Below, piece after piece: positions 12,907 to 21,528 of a stretch of DNA of 21,740 nt. Position 1 is the first letter of the stretch. Each line of letters starts with the position of its first letter. The notes under the pieces are model-generated. The model did not search any database. It saw nothing but the letters and a program-made list of their open reading frames with translations, and was not told the DNA's origin. Position numbers and translations under genes: made by a program. This DNA comes from JAIBDK01 sp965261915 (lineage in GTDB: Bacteria > Pseudomonadota > Gammaproteobacteria > Arenicellales > Poriferihabitantaceae): positions 1 to 21,740 of the forward strand of contig CBDHDW010000006.1 in NCBI GenBank assembly GCA_965261915.1. Reading direction: 5' to 3'.

Positions 12907-12910
12907 GGAG
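12907..12910 (+). promoter_or_regulatory. ribosome binding site for the GTG start at 12917
   Basis: GGAG lies 6 bases before GTG 12917-12919. This favours that start over the in-frame TTG at 12905, which overlaps the site. Confidence 0.55.
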
Positions 12911-12916
12911 ATTACC

Positions 12917-13207
12917 GTGAACCCTACAACAGCACTGAAAAAACATCGGATGTCTATCCGCCGTCTTGTTACACTTTACAAGACGGAAAATCCGCGTGTG
13001 TTTGGCTCTGTACTACATGGAAATGCCCAAGAAGACAGTGACCTTGATATTCTCGTGGATACCTTGCCGGAAACGACCATGTTTGATCTGGGGGGACTTC
13101 AAGAAGAGCTACAGAATCTTCTTGAGGTTCCAGTTGATCTCCGAACGCCTCTGGGTCTATCGGAACGGTTCCGGGATCATATCATCAGTGAGGCGCGGCC
13201 TATATGA
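12917..13207 (+). CDS. minimal nucleotidyltransferase antitoxin (MntA-like, system 2)
   Basis: This 96-residue MNT-family protein has the GSx10DxD motif at residues 30-44 (GSVLHGNAQEDSDLD), with Asp42 and Asp44 as metal ligands. It is clearly shorter than, and different from, the MntA at 5194-5607. Its stop overlaps the next ATG by 4 bases (ATGA), pairing it with a HEPN protein. It should adenylylate and neutralise that toxin, as in the HepT-MntA family. The GTG start follows GGAG. The gene begins about 80 bases after the truncated methylase fragment. Confidence 0.88.
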   Translation: MNPTTALKKHRMSIRRLVTLYKTENPRVFGSVLHGNAQEDSDLDILVDTLPETTMFDLGGLQEELQNLLEVPVDLRTPLGLSERFRDHIISEARPI

Positions 13208-13551
13208 GAAAGGCAAATATTACGATATATCTGGAACATCTGACAGAAGCAGCGACACGTGCAATTTCTTACACAGAAGGCATGGATCGCGAGGTATTCC
13301 TTACCGAGAACAAAACACGGGAAGCCGTTGCTATGAACCTTGTAATTATTGGGGAAACCGCAGCTAAAATTATACATAAGTACCCAGATTTTGTAGCGTC
13401 AAACCCAGAAATTCCATGGACAAATATTCGAGGTATGCGCAACCAGATTGCGCATGGATATTTTGATATAGATTTCGGCGTAGTTTGGGAAACAGTGCGG
13501 ATATCCCTGCCAAATCTTATCCAAGATATCGCGAATATAAAACCAGACTAA
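13204..13551 (+). CDS. HEPN-domain toxin (DUF86/HepT-like, system 2)
   Basis: This is a 115-residue helical DUF86 protein with the RX4HXY motif as RNQIAHGY at 79-86 (Arg79, His84, Tyr86). The VIIGETAAKI stretch near residues 47-56 is typical of this family. It is a probable RNase toxin and is the second gene of a coupled antitoxin-toxin pair. It is unlike HepT 1 in sequence and order (antitoxin first in both, but a shorter, GYFDID-type HEPN), so cross-neutralisation is not expected. Confidence 0.88.
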   Translation: MRKANITIYLEHLTEAATRAISYTEGMDREVFLTENKTREAVAMNLVIIGETAAKIIHKYPDFVASNPEIPWTNIRGMRNQIAHGYFDIDFGVVWETVRISLPNLIQDIANIKPD

Positions 13552-13630
13552 ATCCCCATCAGTTAGGCAATACTGTTGAAATATAAATGTAGCATTTGAA
13601 ATGGAACGTTAAAGTTAAAGGACTTGCAAT

Positions 13631-15496
13631 ATGGACGTACATCGCACACCAGTATTGAATATCTTTGATTCCAAGCAACGGCTTGAAATACCACTATTCC
13701 AGCGCCAATATGTTTGGAATGAAGAAGAGCAATGGCTTCCCCTTTGGGAAGACATTCAACGAAAATTTTCTGACACTATCAACAAAGTAAGCGACGCTCC
13801 CAATCACTTCTTGGGAGCGATGGTTCTAGATCAGAAACAAACACCCACAGGGCACGTAGTTGTCAGGCAAGTAATCGACGGTCAGCAACGTCTAACGACG
13901 TTGCAAATTTTCCTTGCCGCCTTTCGTGACTTTTGTCGAAGCGAGGGCTTTAAAGAGCTGGGCGAAGAGGTTGACCAATCTCTTTTCAATAAAGGGATGA
14001 TGGCCGATCCCGAAATAGATCAGTTTAAAGTATGGCCGACAAAGCTAGACCGTAAGCAATTCATGGATGTAATAAGCGCCGGATCATACATACAGGTACT
14101 AAAACGGCATCCAACGCGCCGTAAAAAATATGCACGAAAAGATGATCCAAAGCCCAAAATGGTTGAAGCCTATTTTTTCTTCTTTTCAGCTCTCAAAGAT
14201 TTTTTTATAGGCAGCCATGATGAAGATGTCATTGGCGTAGAATACCCGCTGAATTCACGATTAGAAGAATGTCTACGAACAATGAAATCAGCGCTCTTGG
14301 TTGTCGTCATCGACCTAGATACAGGTGATGACCCTCAGGTTATTTTTGAGACGTTGAACGCCCGTGGTCAGCCACTGTTACCAGCCGACCTCATCAGAAA
14401 CTACATTTTCTTGCGGGCGCGGCGCGACAACCTTGATACCGAATTGATGTACGATCAACACTGGCAGCACTTTGACGACGAATTTTGGCGTAAGGAAATA
14501 AAACAGGGCCGTTTGAACAGACCCCGCAGCGACATCTTCATTCAGCACCTACTCTCTAGTAGGCAAGGGCGAGATATTCCCATCAAACATCTGTATGTTG
14601 AATATCGCCACTGGAGCGAAAAAACCGAAACCCATCTCCCCGTGTTGGACGAGCTGAAGTTAGTCTCGCAGCAAAGCCAGAATTTTCGACGTTTGCTGGA
14701 ACCCGATGCTGATGACCCAATCTCGCCCTTGGGCGACTTTCTAAGAATATTTGAGGTCAGCACGGTATATCCATTGCTACTCAGATTTTTTGAGGTTGCA
14801 CCCTCCGACGAAGAATGGAAACAGCTTGCGAGAATTTTGGAATCTTACATCGTTCGCCGGACGATCTGTGACCTTGGAACAAAAAACTACAACAAGCTGT
14901 TTCTCAGCGCATCGCGAAACCTTCATAGCCAGGGCTTTAACCCTAAAAACCTATCAGCGTTTTTGAAGGCACAGAAAGGGGAATCTAGTATTTGGCCAGA
15001 CGACAGCCAGTTCCAAAAAGGCTGGGCAAATAATGAAGTCTACCGACCGCTGGGCAGCGTTAGATTGGTTCATATTCTTGCTCGCCTGAATCAACGTTAT
15101 GGCACCGACAGTACCGAGATGTTGAGGTTTGAGTACCCCCCAACCATTGAGCATATCATGCCGCAAAAATGGCATGATCACTGGCCATTGATGAGCGGCC
15201 AAGTTGGCCTCCATCCCATTGATATTTTATTACGTAAAGACGAGGACCCCGTTGTCATCGATACTCTCAACCGTCATCAAGTAGTTCAACGGCTGGGCAA
15301 TCTGACCATCCTATCGAAAGCACTGAATATCAAACAAAGCAATCTTGGATGGAATGAGAAAAAACCAGAACTTCTGGTCCATTCTCTTCTGCCAATTAAC
15401 CTTCAGCTTCAGTCCGAAACTGTCTGGGACGAAAATCGTATAGCAGTTCGTTCGCAAGAGTTGTTCCAGCATGCAAAAGAAATTTGGCATCGGTGA
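13631..15496 (+). CDS. GmrSD-like type IV restriction protein (DUF262 + DUF1524)
   Basis: This 621-residue protein is of the single-chain GmrSD type. The N-terminal DUF262 domain shows IPLFQRQYVW at 20-29 and VIDGQQRLTT at 81-90, the ParB/Srx-like nucleotide-using motif of the family. The C-terminal DUF1524 domain is an HNH nuclease: IEHIMPQKWHDHW from 506, then LGNLTILSKALN at 555-566 and SNLGW. Known members cut modified (for example glucosylated hydroxymethyl-cytosine) phage DNA in an NTP-dependent way. Whether this one prefers a given modification cannot be told. AAAGGA lies 10 bases before the ATG. It sits between toxin-antitoxin pairs as a stand-alone gene. The ParDE operon starts 143 bases downstream. 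Confidence 0.9.
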   Translation: MDVHRTPVLNIFDSKQRLEIPLFQRQYVWNEEEQWLPLWEDIQRKFSDTINKVSDAPNHFLGAMVLDQKQTPTGHVVVRQVIDGQQRLTTLQIFLAAFRDFCRSEGFKELGEEVDQSLFNKGMMADPEIDQFKVWPTKLDRKQFMDVISAGSYIQVLKRHPTRRKKYARKDDPKPKMVEAYFFFFSALKDFFIGSHDEDVIGVEYPLNSRLEECLRTMKSALLVVVIDLDTGDDPQVIFETLNARGQPLLPADLIRNYIFLRARRDNLDTELMYDQHWQHFDDEFWRKEIKQGRLNRPRSDIFIQHLLSSRQGRDIPIKHLYVEYRHWSEKTETHLPVLDELKLVSQQSQNFRRLLEPDADDPISPLGDFLRIFEVSTVYPLLLRFFEVAPSDEEWKQLARILESYIVRRTICDLGTKNYNKLFLSASRNLHSQGFNPKNLSAFLKAQKGESSIWPDDSQFQKGWANNEVYRPLGSVRLVHILARLNQRYGTDSTEMLRFEYPPTIEHIMPQKWHDHWPLMSGQVGLHPIDILLRKDEDPVVIDTLNRHQVVQRLGNLTILSKALNIKQSNLGWNEKKPELLVHSLLPINLQLQSETVWDENRIAVRSQELFQHAKEIWHR

Positions 15497-15535
15497 CAGA
15501 GGTCACGTAATTTCAGATCAGTAGGTAGACTCCCC

Positions 15536-15551
15536 CTCGCCTGAAGGCGAG
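15536..15551. repeat. CTCGCC-TGAA-GGCGAG hairpin
   Basis: A perfect 6-bp stem with a TGAA loop lies 40 bases after the GmrSD-like gene, followed by AGCTTAAAT. It lacks a T tract on the plus strand. The form recalls the end hairpins of IS200/IS605 elements, but no tnpA or tnpB is present, so the origin is unknown. Confidence 0.4.
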
Positions 15552-15610
15552 AGCTTAAATCATAGCGCCAATAAAGCTTGTAAGACTTACCAGATACTAC
15601 TAAACATTAT

Positions 15611-15623
15611 ATTATGGTATAAT
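15611..15623 (+). promoter_or_regulatory. putative -10 box and operator of parDE
   Basis: ATTAT-GGT-ATAAT is an inverted repeat that includes a perfect TATAAT (15618-15623), 16 bases before the parD start. No good -35 box is seen. ParD proteins autorepress, so the palindrome may be the operator. Confidence 0.4.
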
Positions 15624-15639
15624 TTCAAAAGGTATAAAC

Positions 15640-15888
15640 ATGGGAAAAAACACCTCAATTATCCTTGGTGATCACTTTGAACACTTTGTTGGATCACAGG
15701 TCGATGCTGGGCGTTACGGCTCAACAAGCGAAGCGGTGCGCGCGGGTCTGCGGTTGCTCGAAGAACACGAAACCAAACTCAACGCTCTGCGCGCGGCCCT
15801 GATCAAAGGCGAGGAAAGCGGCCTGGCAACGGAATTTGATTTCAATGGCTTCCTCACCCGCAAGCGGGCAGAAAAAATCCCTCAATGA
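15640..15888 (+). CDS. parD: ParD-type antitoxin
   Basis: This 82-residue protein has an N-terminal ribbon-helix-helix (TSIILGDHFEHFVGSQVDAG, then YGSTSEAVRAGLRLLEEHE) typical of the CopG/ParD family. The following charged, helical tail wraps the toxin. It neutralises ParE and represses its own promoter in known systems. AAAAGG lies 7 bases upstream of the ATG. The stop overlaps the parE start by 4 bases (ATGA). Confidence 0.92.
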   Translation: MGKNTSIILGDHFEHFVGSQVDAGRYGSTSEAVRAGLRLLEEHETKLNALRAALIKGEESGLATEFDFNGFLTRKRAEKIPQ

Positions 15889-16184
15889 GCAGACTGACAT
15901 TTGCACCGGAAGCACAGACCGATATTGACTCCATCTACGATTATACAGCCGAACGATGGGGGATAGATCAGGCTGAACGCTATATCGGGACCCTCCGCGA
16001 TTTATGCGTCGAGCTGGCTGCGGGCATTCGCAAGGGGCGCGATGCAAGTGCCATCCGTCCCGACTATTTTAAGTACCTCTGCGGGGCGCATGTCGTATTC
16101 TACAAACGGCCTGAACCGACACGCCTAGAGATTGTTCGTATCCTGCATCAAGCAATGGATATGAACGCACATTTAGCGGGGTGA
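15885..16184 (+). CDS. parE: ParE-type toxin (RelE/ParE superfamily)
   Basis: This 99-residue toxin shows LTFAPEAQTDIDSIYDYTAERWG at the N-terminus, the usual ParE first helices. It ends with RPDYFKYLCGAHVVFYKRPE and IVRILHQAMDMNAHL, the conserved C-terminal strand block (RILH..MD). ParE poisons DNA gyrase. It is coupled to parD and probably serves in plasmid maintenance. It is intact and of normal length. Confidence 0.93.
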   Translation: MSRLTFAPEAQTDIDSIYDYTAERWGIDQAERYIGTLRDLCVELAAGIRKGRDASAIRPDYFKYLCGAHVVFYKRPEPTRLEIVRILHQAMDMNAHLAG

Positions 16185-16277
16185 ACAGTGCCGTATTTAA
16201 TCACCCATAGCATATACGATTACGATGGAGTAGTTACGAATTGAGGCTTGATTATGGTCTTGAACGCACGCGGAACC

Positions 16278-16282
16278 GGAGG
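16278..16282 (+). promoter_or_regulatory. ribosome binding site for the TTG start at 16288
   Basis: A full GGAGG lies 5 bases before TTG 16288-16290, supporting an uncommon start for the type IIG-like gene. Confidence 0.65.
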
Positions 16283-16287
16283 CCTAA

Positions 16288-19200
16288 TTGATAAGAACCA
16301 ACGCAAGCCAAGGCAGTCTTTTTACCTCTGATTTTCTAACAGAGTCCATTCAGAGGATGCCTGAATGGGGTGATGTACCCGCCCGCGATATTGACCAGCT
16401 TAAAGCGGCCTTTGAAGCCACCTATGAAGCCTTTCAGATAGATCAAAAGCGAAGCGAAGCAGACACGGAAACAGAGCTTATTTGGCCAATTCTTGAGGCA
16501 TTGGGTTGGACCGATTACCTCACCCAACAAAATCTTTCGCCGCGGGGTCGGGATGATGTACCCGACGGCCTGCTTTTTGAAAGCGCGGACGTTAAAGCCC
16601 ATGCAACCAGTTTCCCTGAACAATGGAAACGCTACGAATTTGGCCGTGCCGTGGTTGAATCCAAACGCTGGTTGCGCCCACTTGATCGCCGCGGTGCGCG
16701 GCACGGTGAGGAAACTGCACCCTCATCGCAAATGTTGCGGTATCTGCGCCGCATTGACGACGTTACGCAAGGCACCCTTCGCTGGGGTATTCTGACCAAT
16801 GGCGAAAAATGGCGGCTCTATTTTTCGGGTGCGCGGTCCGTTTCAGAACAGTTTTTTGAACTTGATCTCGCCGCAATCCTGAACTTACAGGGGCACAATG
16901 ACAGCCTGTTTGCGCTTGGTGATGAAGATCGCCTGCATTGGTTGAAGGTGTTCATGCTGATCTTTCGCCGTGAAGCGTTTGTGCCAACTGGCGTGGACCC
17001 GCGCTCGTTTCACGAAAAAGCCCTTGAAGAAGGAAAATACTACGAAGAGCGTGTTGCTGAAAGCCTGTCAAACAAAGTGTTTGGTGAGGTTTTCCCTGAA
17101 CTGGTACGTGCTCTTGTCAAAGCTGCCCCTGTTGCCGATTTACAGGACGTTCGCGAAGGTGCGCTGATCCTTCTTTATCGCTTGCTTTTCATCCTCTACG
17201 CAGAAGATCGTGATCTTCTGCCCGTCAAAGATACGCGCTACGATGACTACAGTTTGCGGGGCAAAGTGCGTCTTGATGTCGGGGCGCGCAAAGACCGGAA
17301 CGACGTTTTTTCCGATACTGCTTCGCGGTACTGGGGCGCAATAAGCGATCTTTTTATCGCCATTGATCAGGGCGATAGTTCAATCGGTTTGCCGCCCTAT
17401 AATGGCGGACTTTTTGATCAGGATAGAACCCCAATCCTAACGGATATACGTATTCCAGACTCAATCATGGCGGGCGTGATCGACGCCCTCTCCTTTGAGA
17501 TCACCGACGAAGGTCGGAAATACATCAACTACCGCAACCTTTCAGTACAACAGCTTGGCTCGATTTATGAGCGTATTCTCGAATATGAAGTGACTGTTGA
17601 AGATGGTAAAGTTGGCATTCAGCCAAACATTTTCGCGCGCAAGGGATCCGGTAGTTACTACACGCCCGATGAACTCGTGCACCTTATTCTGACCGAAACC
17701 CTTGATCCACTTGTAGAGGCCCGCAAAACCGCGTTCACAGATGAAATTGCATCGCTCGCCAAGGAAAACATGTCTGATGAGCGCAAAAGCGGCATTTTGA
17801 CCCTAAGTGACCCCGCAACAAAACTTCTTGATCTCAAAATCTGTGATCCAGCCATGGGATCAGGTCATTTTCTTGTCAGCCTTGTGGACTATCTGGCCGA
17901 TCAGGTGATCACCGCCATGGCTGAAGCTGAACTGGATGCCCCCGAAGAATGGGGGAATTACATCTCGCCCTTGGCGGCGCGGATTGCGGCCATTCGCACC
18001 ACGATCTTAGGCAATGCCAAAAAACGCAATTGGACCATCGATGACGATCAGCTCGATGATCGTCATATCATCCGGCGCATGGTGTTGAAACGCTGTATCT
18101 ACGGCGTGGATAAAAACCCGATGGCAGTGGAACTTGCCAAGGTAGCACTATGGCTACACACGTTTACAGTGGGCGCTCCGCTGTCCTTCCTTGACCACCA
18201 CCTGCGTTGCGGTGACAGCCTGTTCGGGTCTTGGGTTCGCACTGGCATGGATAAGGCTAAAGCCTATGGCAACCCGCTTTTATTGCATGAACCGATGAAA
18301 GATGCGCTACTGGCCGCCACCCAAATGCAGATTGTTGAAAATCTGACCGATGCAGAAATTTCTGAGGCACATCGTTCTGCGGATTTATTTGGAAAGATAA
18401 AACGCGAGGTCGCGCCGCTTGATACGCTGCTCAAGTTTATCCATGCGCTTGATTGGCTCAACATCAAGGATAAGGCACAAAAAACCGCTGTTAACAGTTT
18501 TTTTGACGGTGAGTACGGCGATCCTATTGATGTTGCCGTCGGCAAGAAAAAGCTGAAACGCACCAAGGCAAAAAGCGAAGAGGCCCCCATGAATGGGAAA
18601 ATAACTGCTGGGGCAAGATTCGACGTTTTTAACAAAATATACAGCCAAGCCAAGGAGTTGATTGACGAAGAGGGCTTTATGAACTGGCAAGTGATTTTTC
18701 CCGGCGTTTGGTCCGATTGGGAATCCGAGGAATTAACTGGCGGCTTTGACGCCATAGTTGGAAATCCGCCGTGGGACCGGATGAAACTGCAACAGGTAGA
18801 ATGGTTTGCCGAACGCCGTCCAGAGATAGCCCGCGCACCGCGCGCCTCTGATCGCCATAAGATGATTAAAGCACTTGAAGCGGCAGGTGATCCGCTTGCT
18901 GATGATTATGCCAAGGCCGCTGAACGCAGCGTTACAGGCACGCGGATGGCGCGCAAGGGCGGGGATTACCCGTTGCTTTCAGGCGGGGACGTGAATCTGT
19001 ATTCCTTGTTCGTTGAACGGGCCATGTCCGTGGTGAAACGCGATGGCCTGATTGGCCTACTGGTACCCTCAGGTATTGCCTCCGATAAAACAGCGGCGAG
19101 GTTTTTCAAAGGCGTATCAACCGGCGGACGATTGAAGGCCCTCTATGATTTTGAAAACAAAAAAGTCTTTTTCCCCGATGTTGATAGCCGTTTCAAATTC

Positions 19201-20406
19201 TGCGTATTCGTTGCCAGCCCGTCGGTATTGGCCAACCCTGCCCAATGCGCGTTTTATCTGCACAAGACCTCCGAGCTGGATGACCCAAATAGGCGGTTTT
19301 CCCTCAGTTCAGAGGATTTTGCGCGCGTAAATCCGAACACTGGCACGGCCCCTATTTTTCGATCACGGCGCGATGCAGACCTGACAACGGCAGTCTACGC
19401 GCGCCTTCCTATCCTTGTTGACCGCTCCAGCGGTGAGGAAGTAAAGGCGTGGCCGGTGAAATATTCGACCATGTTTCACATGACCAACGATTCCGGCCTG
19501 TTTCGCACACGGCAAGAGCTTGAAGAAAAAGAAGGAGCCTATCCAACCGGCGGCAATGTTTTTGGTAGCGCATCGGGCGATTGGGTGCCGCTTTATGAAG
19601 GCAAGATGGTGCAAGCCTTCGATCACCGCGCTGCGAGCGTCACCGTGAACCCGGAAAACAGGCACCGACCTGCGCAGCCAGTTTCGACAAGTGAGGAACA
19701 GCACGTAAATCCCGATTGGCTTCCTGATCCACAATATTGGGTCAAAACATCGGAATGTAGCTGGCCAGATAATGATGGCTGGGCTCTTGGGTTCAAAGAA
19801 ATAACTGCGCCAACCAACATGAGAACCGTCATTGCATCTTTGTTCCCTAAAGTTGGTTTTGGAAATAAAGTGCCGTTGCTTTTGCCTATCGGGGGAACTC
19901 TGGATATTTGGCTTTTGTGTGCAAACCTTAATGCGATACCTTACGATTATATAACACGCCAAAAAGTGCAGGGTCAGACGCTAAATCTGTTCATCATTGA
20001 ACAACTTCCAGTCGTGCCGCCTGAACAATTTGAGGAAGTCAGCTTCGGTTCCAAAACCGCCGCCGACATCATCCGCGAAGCCGTGCTGGAACTGACCTAC
20101 ACTGCCCATGATATGGCCCCTTTTGCCCGCGACATGGGGTATGTGGACGCGGCAGGCGAAGTGAAGCCGCCCTTTATTTGGGACAGCGAACGCCGCTTGA
20201 TCCTGCGCGCCAAGTTAGACGCGGTTTTCTTTCACCTCTACGGAATTACTGACCGCGATGATGTTCGCTATATTTATTCAACTTTTCCAATCGTCGAGCG
20301 CGCAGAAAAAGCTGAATATAATGGTGTTTACCGCTCCTGCGAACTTTGCCTCGCCTACATGAATGCACTCGCGGCAGGAAACCCGGATGCGGAGGTTGAT
20401 TTGTGA
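16288..20406 (+). CDS. type IIG-like restriction-methyltransferase fusion (Eco57I-like)
   Basis: This 1372-residue protein appears to join nuclease, adenine methyltransferase and target recognition. Near the N-terminus, ETELIWPILEALGW, then DVPDGLLF (Asp93) and VVESKRW (Glu124, Lys126) form a PD-(D/E)xK-like site. Methylase motifs follow: GSYYTPDELVHLI, SAM motif I DPAMGSGHF at 520-528, YGVDKNPMAVELAKVALW, and catalytic NPPW at 826-829. The Eco57I-like block GLIGLLVPSGI is also present. The last 300 or so residues likely recognise DNA. Such proteins modify one adenine per site and cut nearby. Related large methylases serve in BREX (PglX) and DISARM (DrmMI), so solo type IIG activity is likely but not certain. 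A coupled gene once followed it (GTGA overlap) but is now truncated, hinting at a larger system. The TTG start has a strong GGAGG. Confidence 0.85.
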   Translation: MIRTNASQGSLFTSDFLTESIQRMPEWGDVPARDIDQLKAAFEATYEAFQIDQKRSEADTETELIWPILEALGWTDYLTQQNLSPRGRDDVPDGLLFESADVKAHATSFPEQWKRYEFGRAVVESKRWLRPLDRRGARHGEETAPSSQMLRYLRRIDDVTQGTLRWGILTNGEKWRLYFSGARSVSEQFFELDLAAILNLQGHNDSLFALGDEDRLHWLKVFMLIFRREAFVPTGVDPRSFHEKALEEGKYYEERVAESLSNKVFGEVFPELVRALVKAAPVADLQDVREGALILLYRLLFILYAEDRDLLPVKDTRYDDYSLRGKVRLDVGARKDRNDVFSDTASRYWGAISDLFIAIDQGDSSIGLPPYNGGLFDQDRTPILTDIRIPDSIMAGVIDALSFEITDEGRKYINYRNLSVQQLGSIYERILEYEVTVEDGKVGIQPNIFARKGSGSYYTPDELVHLILTETLDPLVEARKTAFTDEIASLAKENMSDERKSGILTLSDPATKLLDLKICDPAMGSGHFLVSLVDYLADQVITAMAEAELDAPEEWGNYISPLAARIAAIRTTILGNAKKRNWTIDDDQLDDRHIIRRMVLKRCIYGVDKNPMAVELAKVALWLHTFTVGAPLSFLDHHLRCGDSLFGSWVRTGMDKAKAYGNPLLLHEPMKDALLAATQMQIVENLTDAEISEAHRSADLFGKIKREVAPLDTLLKFIHALDWLNIKDKAQKTAVNSFFDGEYGDPIDVAVGKKKLKRTKAKSEEAPMNGKITAGARFDVFNKIYSQAKELIDEEGFMNWQVIFPGVWSDWESEELTGGFDAIVGNPPWDRMKLQQVEWFAERRPEIARAPRASDRHKMIKALEAAGDPLADDYAKAAERSVTGTRMARKGGDYPLLSGGDVNLYSLFVERAMSVVKRDGLIGLLVPSGIASDKTAARFFKGVSTGGRLKALYDFENKKVFFPDVDSRFKFCVFVASPSVLANPAQCAFYLHKTSELDDPNRRFSLSSEDFARVNPNTGTAPIFRSRRDADLTTAVYARLPILVDRSSGEEVKAWPVKYSTMFHMTNDSGLFRTRQELEEKEGAYPTGGNVFGSASGDWVPLYEGKMVQAFDHRAASVTVNPENRHRPAQPVSTSEEQHVNPDWLPDPQYWVKTSECSWPDNDGWALGFKEITAPTNMRTVIASLFPKVGFGNKVPLLLPIGGTLDIWLLCANLNAIPYDYITRQKVQGQTLNLFIIEQLPVVPPEQFEEVSFGSKTAADIIREAVLELTYTAHDMAPFARDMGYVDAAGEVKPPFIWDSERRLILRAKLDAVFFHLYGITDRDDVRYIYSTFPIVERAEKAEYNGVYRSCELCLAYMNALAAGNPDAEVDL
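20391..20395 (+). promoter_or_regulatory. ribosome binding site for the truncated gene at 20403
   Basis: A GGAGG inside the last codons of the restriction-methyltransferase gene lies 7 bases before a GTG that overlaps its stop. This shows that a coupled gene began here. Confidence 0.6.
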
Positions 20407-20501
20407 TTCAGCATTTCAAACAGGCATTTTGCAGCCCCGATGACAGTACACGGTTCCGTTCACAGGGGTCTGATACAGGAGAGGGCGAAATCGTATCATA
20501 A
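20403..20501 (+). pseudogene. 5' stub of a gene coupled to the type IIG-like gene
   Basis: A GTG overlaps the upstream TGA by 4 bases (GTGA) and has a perfect GGAGG 7 bases before it. The frame encodes MIQHFKQAFCSPDDSTRF and some more residues. From codon 27 it runs into the 21-bp inverted repeat at 20483-20503 and stops at TAA 20499-20501 inside that repeat. At most 26 native codons remain, too few to name a family. Tight coupling suggests the lost protein worked with the methyltransferase, for example as a helicase or other defence subunit. This is inference. Confidence 0.6.
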
Positions 20502-20503
20502 GG
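20483..20503 (+). repeat. 21-bp inverted repeat, right copy
   Basis: Exact reverse complement of 21-41. It begins with GGG and ends with ATAAGG, and it cuts off the gene stub at 20403. It is a likely end of a mobile element. With circular closure, the two copies bound about 1.3 kb, or about 330 bp once IS copy 3 and one target duplication are removed. Confidence 0.7.
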
Positions 20504-20558
20504 CTCTACGTATTTTAGCCTTAAATTTTAGAAATCACATCAGGGGTTTGTTTTCATT

Positions 20559-21528
20559 AGACCTGCTTCACAATAGGTTATTTTTATGCGAGGAAGTGCC
20601 TGGAGGTATCATTTTATGAAAGCTTTGAAGATTTTAAGTGCACAACCTGCATTGTTTTTTCGACTATCGGGCATCCGCCTTACAGATTTCAACGCCCTGG
20701 TTGCGACACTTCATCCGATCTGGTTGAAAAGTGAGGAGAAACGCCTGTCCCGCAAAGACAGGCAACGTGCGATTGGGGGTGGGATGAACTATCGCCTGGA
20801 GTTCGCAGAACAGCTTCTGCTCTGCCTGATGTATTACCGAACCTATACCAGCCATGCTTTTATGGGGCTTGTATTCAATGTATCCTCTCCGACAGTTTGC
20901 CGCCGCATTCAAGCCATGACAGAGTTGATGGCAGGCCATTTTCGGATGCCTGAACGTAAAGTAAAGTTGTCGGAAGTGGAAAAGGCTGATCTGCTTTACC
21001 TGATGATTGATGGTACTGAGCGTCCAGTTCAACGGCCCGGGAAGCCCTCGGCTCGAAAAGCAAAATATTCTGGCAAGAAAAAGAAGCACACGGCGTCCCA
21101 CCAGATCATCACAGATGACAAGAAGTGTATACTGGCTGTTGGATGCGCCCATGACGGGCGCAAACATGACAAGCGTATTTATGATGAGACCCGCGTGGAT
21201 AGGCCCCCTGATATACTTACCCTTGGGGATTTAGGATATCTGGGGACATCACTGGAAATCCCCCTGAAAACATCAAAGAAAAAACCACTTACGAAAGAAG
21301 AACAAGAATACAATACATGGCATTCAAAACTACGCATTGGCGTAGAGCACGGTATTGGCCGCATGAAAAAGTTCAATATATTTTCGGATATTCACCGCAA
21401 CAACCAACAACAAAACATGATTGCCAAGAATGTCGGAGCACTCGCAAATATGAATTTGAAAACAGTTTGACAAAACGGGTGGGGATACTTGTGTCTAAAA
21501 ATATTCGACCCTATTGTGAATCGGGTCT
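20559..21528 (+). mobile_element. IS5-family insertion sequence, copy 3
   Basis: 970 bp, with the same ends as copies 1 and 2. It has a perfect ATT duplication at 20556-20558 and 21529-21531. It lies in non-coding sequence inside the region bounded by the 21-bp repeats and is a direct repeat of copy 2. Confidence 0.96.
20616..21470 (+). CDS. IS5-family transposase (DDE type), copy 3
   Basis: This 284-residue protein is identical to the transposases of copies 1 and 2 and is intact. The start is the ATG preceded by GGAGG, as in the other copies. Confidence 0.93.
   Translation: MKALKILSAQPALFFRLSGIRLTDFNALVATLHPIWLKSEEKRLSRKDRQRAIGGGMNYRLEFAEQLLLCLMYYRTYTSHAFMGLVFNVSSPTVCRRIQAMTELMAGHFRMPERKVKLSEVEKADLLYLMIDGTERPVQRPGKPSARKAKYSGKKKKHTASHQIITDDKKCILAVGCAHDGRKHDKRIYDETRVDRPPDILTLGDLGYLGTSLEIPLKTSKKKPLTKEEQEYNTWHSKLRIGVEHGIGRMKKFNIFSDIHRNNQQQNMIAKNVGALANMNLKTV

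Noticed and set aside
16255..16332. A 25-codon frame (MVLNARGTGGLIDKNQ...) overlapping the type IIG start as a leader peptide or controller
   Set aside because: It has no helix-turn-helix or family signal, and the GGAGG it contains serves the TTG start at 16288.
11577..21528. IS copies 2 and 3 as the ends of one composite transposon
   Set aside because: Each copy has its own perfect ATT duplication, and copy 2 inserted precisely in a gene that can be rebuilt, so they are independent insertions. Equal ATT target sites do not prove joint movement.
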